Virus record (IMG/VR): IMGVR_UViG_3300009285_002261
Location: 1 to 47,362 of that record
Source: a virus
Reading direction: 5' to 3' (one strand)
Length of the DNA: 47,362 nt
Below, piece after piece: positions 46,223-47,362 of the stretch. The notes beneath the pieces are model-generated. The model did not search any database and was not told the DNA's origin. It worked only from the letters and a program-made list of their open reading frames with translations. Every line of letters begins with the position of its first letter. Position 1 is the stretch's first letter. A program made the position numbers and the translations under genes.

Positions 46223-46498
46223 ATGCAGCACGCTCCGAACGCCACCCCGCGCCCAGCTCGCGCCCGAATCCCCGAGCTATTCGCTTGCCCCGACCACGAG
46301 AGCGGCGGCTGGCGGCTCGAGATGTCCGTGCGAGGACACGTGCACGTGGTCGCCCGGGACCTCGACGAAGCCGACGCACGGCAGCTCGCCGACCTGACGC
46401 AGTCGTTCGCCGGCTGCTCGGACGAGGATGTGACCGCGGCTAGCCAGTGGCTGGTTGAGGAGCAGTACCGTCGCGAGCACGAAGGGAGGTCGGCATGA
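46223..46498 (+). CDS. First gene of the rightward operon, hypothetical
   Basis: 91 aa, start with AGGAGG at good spacing. Sequence includes ACPDHESGGWRLEMSVRGHV then HVVARDLDEADARQLADLTQ and SDEDVTAASQWLVEEQYRRE. It looks like a small alpha/beta protein. As the first product after the repressed promoter it is a candidate early regulator, but no domain is recognised. Confidence 0.6.
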   Translation: MQHAPNATPRPARARIPELFACPDHESGGWRLEMSVRGHVHVVARDLDEADARQLADLTQSFAGCSDEDVTAASQWLVEEQYRREHEGRSA

Positions 46499-46662
46499 TT
46501 TCCCCACTGCCCGCTCTCCGCGAGCGACCGCTGGCGCAAGTGGTCCTGCTCCCGAGTCCGATGCTGCGCCGGGCCCTCGAGCGTAGGCAGGCGCGTCGGC
46601 GGTGGGTTGGGTACGTGATCGCGGTGCTCATCGCGAGCGCCATTGCGGCGGTGCTGCTGTGA
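46495..46662 (+). CDS. Small C-terminally anchored membrane protein
   Basis: 55 aa, ATG overlapping the previous stop (ATGA). Arg-rich middle (RRALERRQARRRW) followed by a C-terminal membrane helix (VGYVIAVLIASAIAAVLL). Overlaps on both sides support it. Possibly an early membrane factor such as superinfection exclusion, but this is a guess from layout. Confidence 0.6.
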   Translation: MISPLPALRERPLAQVVLLPSPMLRRALERRQARRRWVGYVIAVLIASAIAAVLL

Positions 46663-47003
46663 GCGGCGCGACGCATACGCCGGGGCCGTGGCGCTGGCTC
46701 AGCCATAGCGTCCTCGCCGGCGACCACGGCACCCGCCCCGTGGTGCTGGCGACACGCACGAACCGCGACGGGTCTACCGCCAACCTGGACCAGCGCAATG
46801 AGCGCGGGGTGCTGGTCGCGTTCGATCCAGCCTCGCCGGACGGCATGCTACTCGCCGCCGCGCCCGATCTCGCCAGCGCGTGTGATGCGATGCTCTCTGC
46901 GCTCACCGATACCGGGCAGGCGACACTGCACGAGGTCGGGCCGGTCGCCGAGGCCGTGGCCATGGCACGTGCCGCCCTCGCCAAAGCCGGGAGGCAGCCA
47001 TGA
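46659..47003 (+). CDS. Conserved phage protein of the 'THTPGPW' type
   Basis: 114 aa from GTG (GTGA overlap). MSGATHTPGPWRWLSHSVLA at the N-terminus and LLAAAPDLASACDAMLSAL in the middle are hallmarks of a small protein found in many phages and bacteria, with no known role. Stop overlaps the next start (ATGA). Confidence 0.75.
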   Translation: MSGATHTPGPWRWLSHSVLAGDHGTRPVVLATRTNRDGSTANLDQRNERGVLVAFDPASPDGMLLAAAPDLASACDAMLSALTDTGQATLHEVGPVAEAVAMARAALAKAGRQP

Positions 47004-47362
47004 CCCGAGCAGAACTCCTCGCCGCGATGGATCGTCACCGCGCCTGCGATGATGCACGCCGCTGGGTCGGTGACAATCCCGGACGCGGCGCCGCCTGGCT
47101 GTGGACGCACTGCCCGCGCGGGGATTGGATGCTGTGGCTCGCGGCGCGGGCGGGCGCGATTGATCGCTGGATCGCTGCCGATCTCGCATGCCGACACTTT
47201 GCGCCGCAGGCACTAGATGCTGCGGGCAGAAGCGACTGGGCAGCGCGACTGCTCGCGCTCGCGCCAGTGGTAGATGCAGCGACCGCTGAGGCTGCTCGCG
47301 CCCTGTGTCGCGCCGCCCACGACGCCGCCGCCGACGCCGCCTTCGCCGCCCACGCCGCCGCC
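47000..47362 (+). CDS. Ala-repeat conserved phage protein, N-terminal part (continues at 1)
   Basis: 121 codons, open to the last base of the window and in frame with base 1. The N-terminal part has Trp-rich segments (ARRWVGDNPGRGAAWLWTH, RGDWMLWLAARAGAIDRWIA) followed by ACRHFAPQALDAAG and the Ala-rich repeat (AAHDAAADAAFAAHAAA). The Trp pattern followed by Ala repeats and an IPW motif, found after the join, is that of a known uncharacterised family. The reconstituted gene is the main evidence for circularity. Confidence 0.75.
   Translation, partial: MTRAELLAAMDRHRACDDARRWVGDNPGRGAAWLWTHCPRGDWMLWLAARAGAIDRWIAADLACRHFAPQALDAAGRSDWAARLLALAPVVDAATAEAARALCRAAHDAAADAAFAAHAAA

Overview
The window is best read as a complete 47.4 kb genome of a temperate, tailed phage with siphovirus-type tail genes. 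The sequence closes on itself. A gene that runs off the right edge in frame (from 47000) continues in frame at base 1 and ends at 165, giving one protein with an uninterrupted Ala-rich repeat and a plausible C-terminus. Composition is very GC-rich, GTG starts are common, and genes are packed with 4-bp (ATGA/GTGA) or 8-bp overlaps. The host is therefore a high-GC bacterium. A 5' half of a tRNA-Arg(UCU) gene beside an integrase remnant marks the likely integration target and looks proteobacterial in type, but the host cannot be named from this window.

There are two converging transcription blocks. The rightward (+) block starts in the control region near 46.2 kb, crosses the ends and runs to 10.8 kb. 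It holds small accessory genes, a recombination module (Fe-S Cas4/AddB-like nuclease, RecT annealase, SbcC-like ATPase), a strongly structured non-coding element (3825-3912), a 37-unit hexanucleotide repeat, a DUF5131 gene, an integrase remnant with a putative attP, and nucleotide metabolism genes (ThyX, MazG/PRA-PH-like pyrophosphohydrolase). The leftward (-) block starts at the repressor (44855) and runs to 10812. In transcription order it carries a CII-like regulator, a P63C protein, a sigma-70 family factor, an SNF2-type helicase, a beta-class DNA methyltransferase, RusA, a replication initiator and a helicase-loader-like protein. After these come terminase, portal, head, connector, tail and adhesion genes, and finally the lysis cassette.

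Lysogeny control sits at 44.4-46.2 kb. Two XRE-type regulators are divergently arranged around a 20-bp palindrome placed between the -35 and -10 of a promoter whose transcript would be nearly leaderless. A second near-identical palindrome sits in the same position inside the rightward promoter at 46167-46195. This suggests one repressor acts at both. A secreted-protein gene and a small gene lie between them and could be expressed in lysogens.

The phage-encoded sigma factor, together with an isolated TATAAT promoter with inverted and direct repeats just upstream of terS (35747-35812), suggests a middle-to-late switch. Other notable elements are a tandem 9-bp repeat beside an excisionase-like HTH gene inside the head operon, iteron-like repeats inside the replication initiator gene, a -1 frameshift site in the tail chaperone gene, and a head protein that carries fibre-like repeats. 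No gene-free stretch exceeds 300 bases; the longest is 191 bp at 35636-35826.
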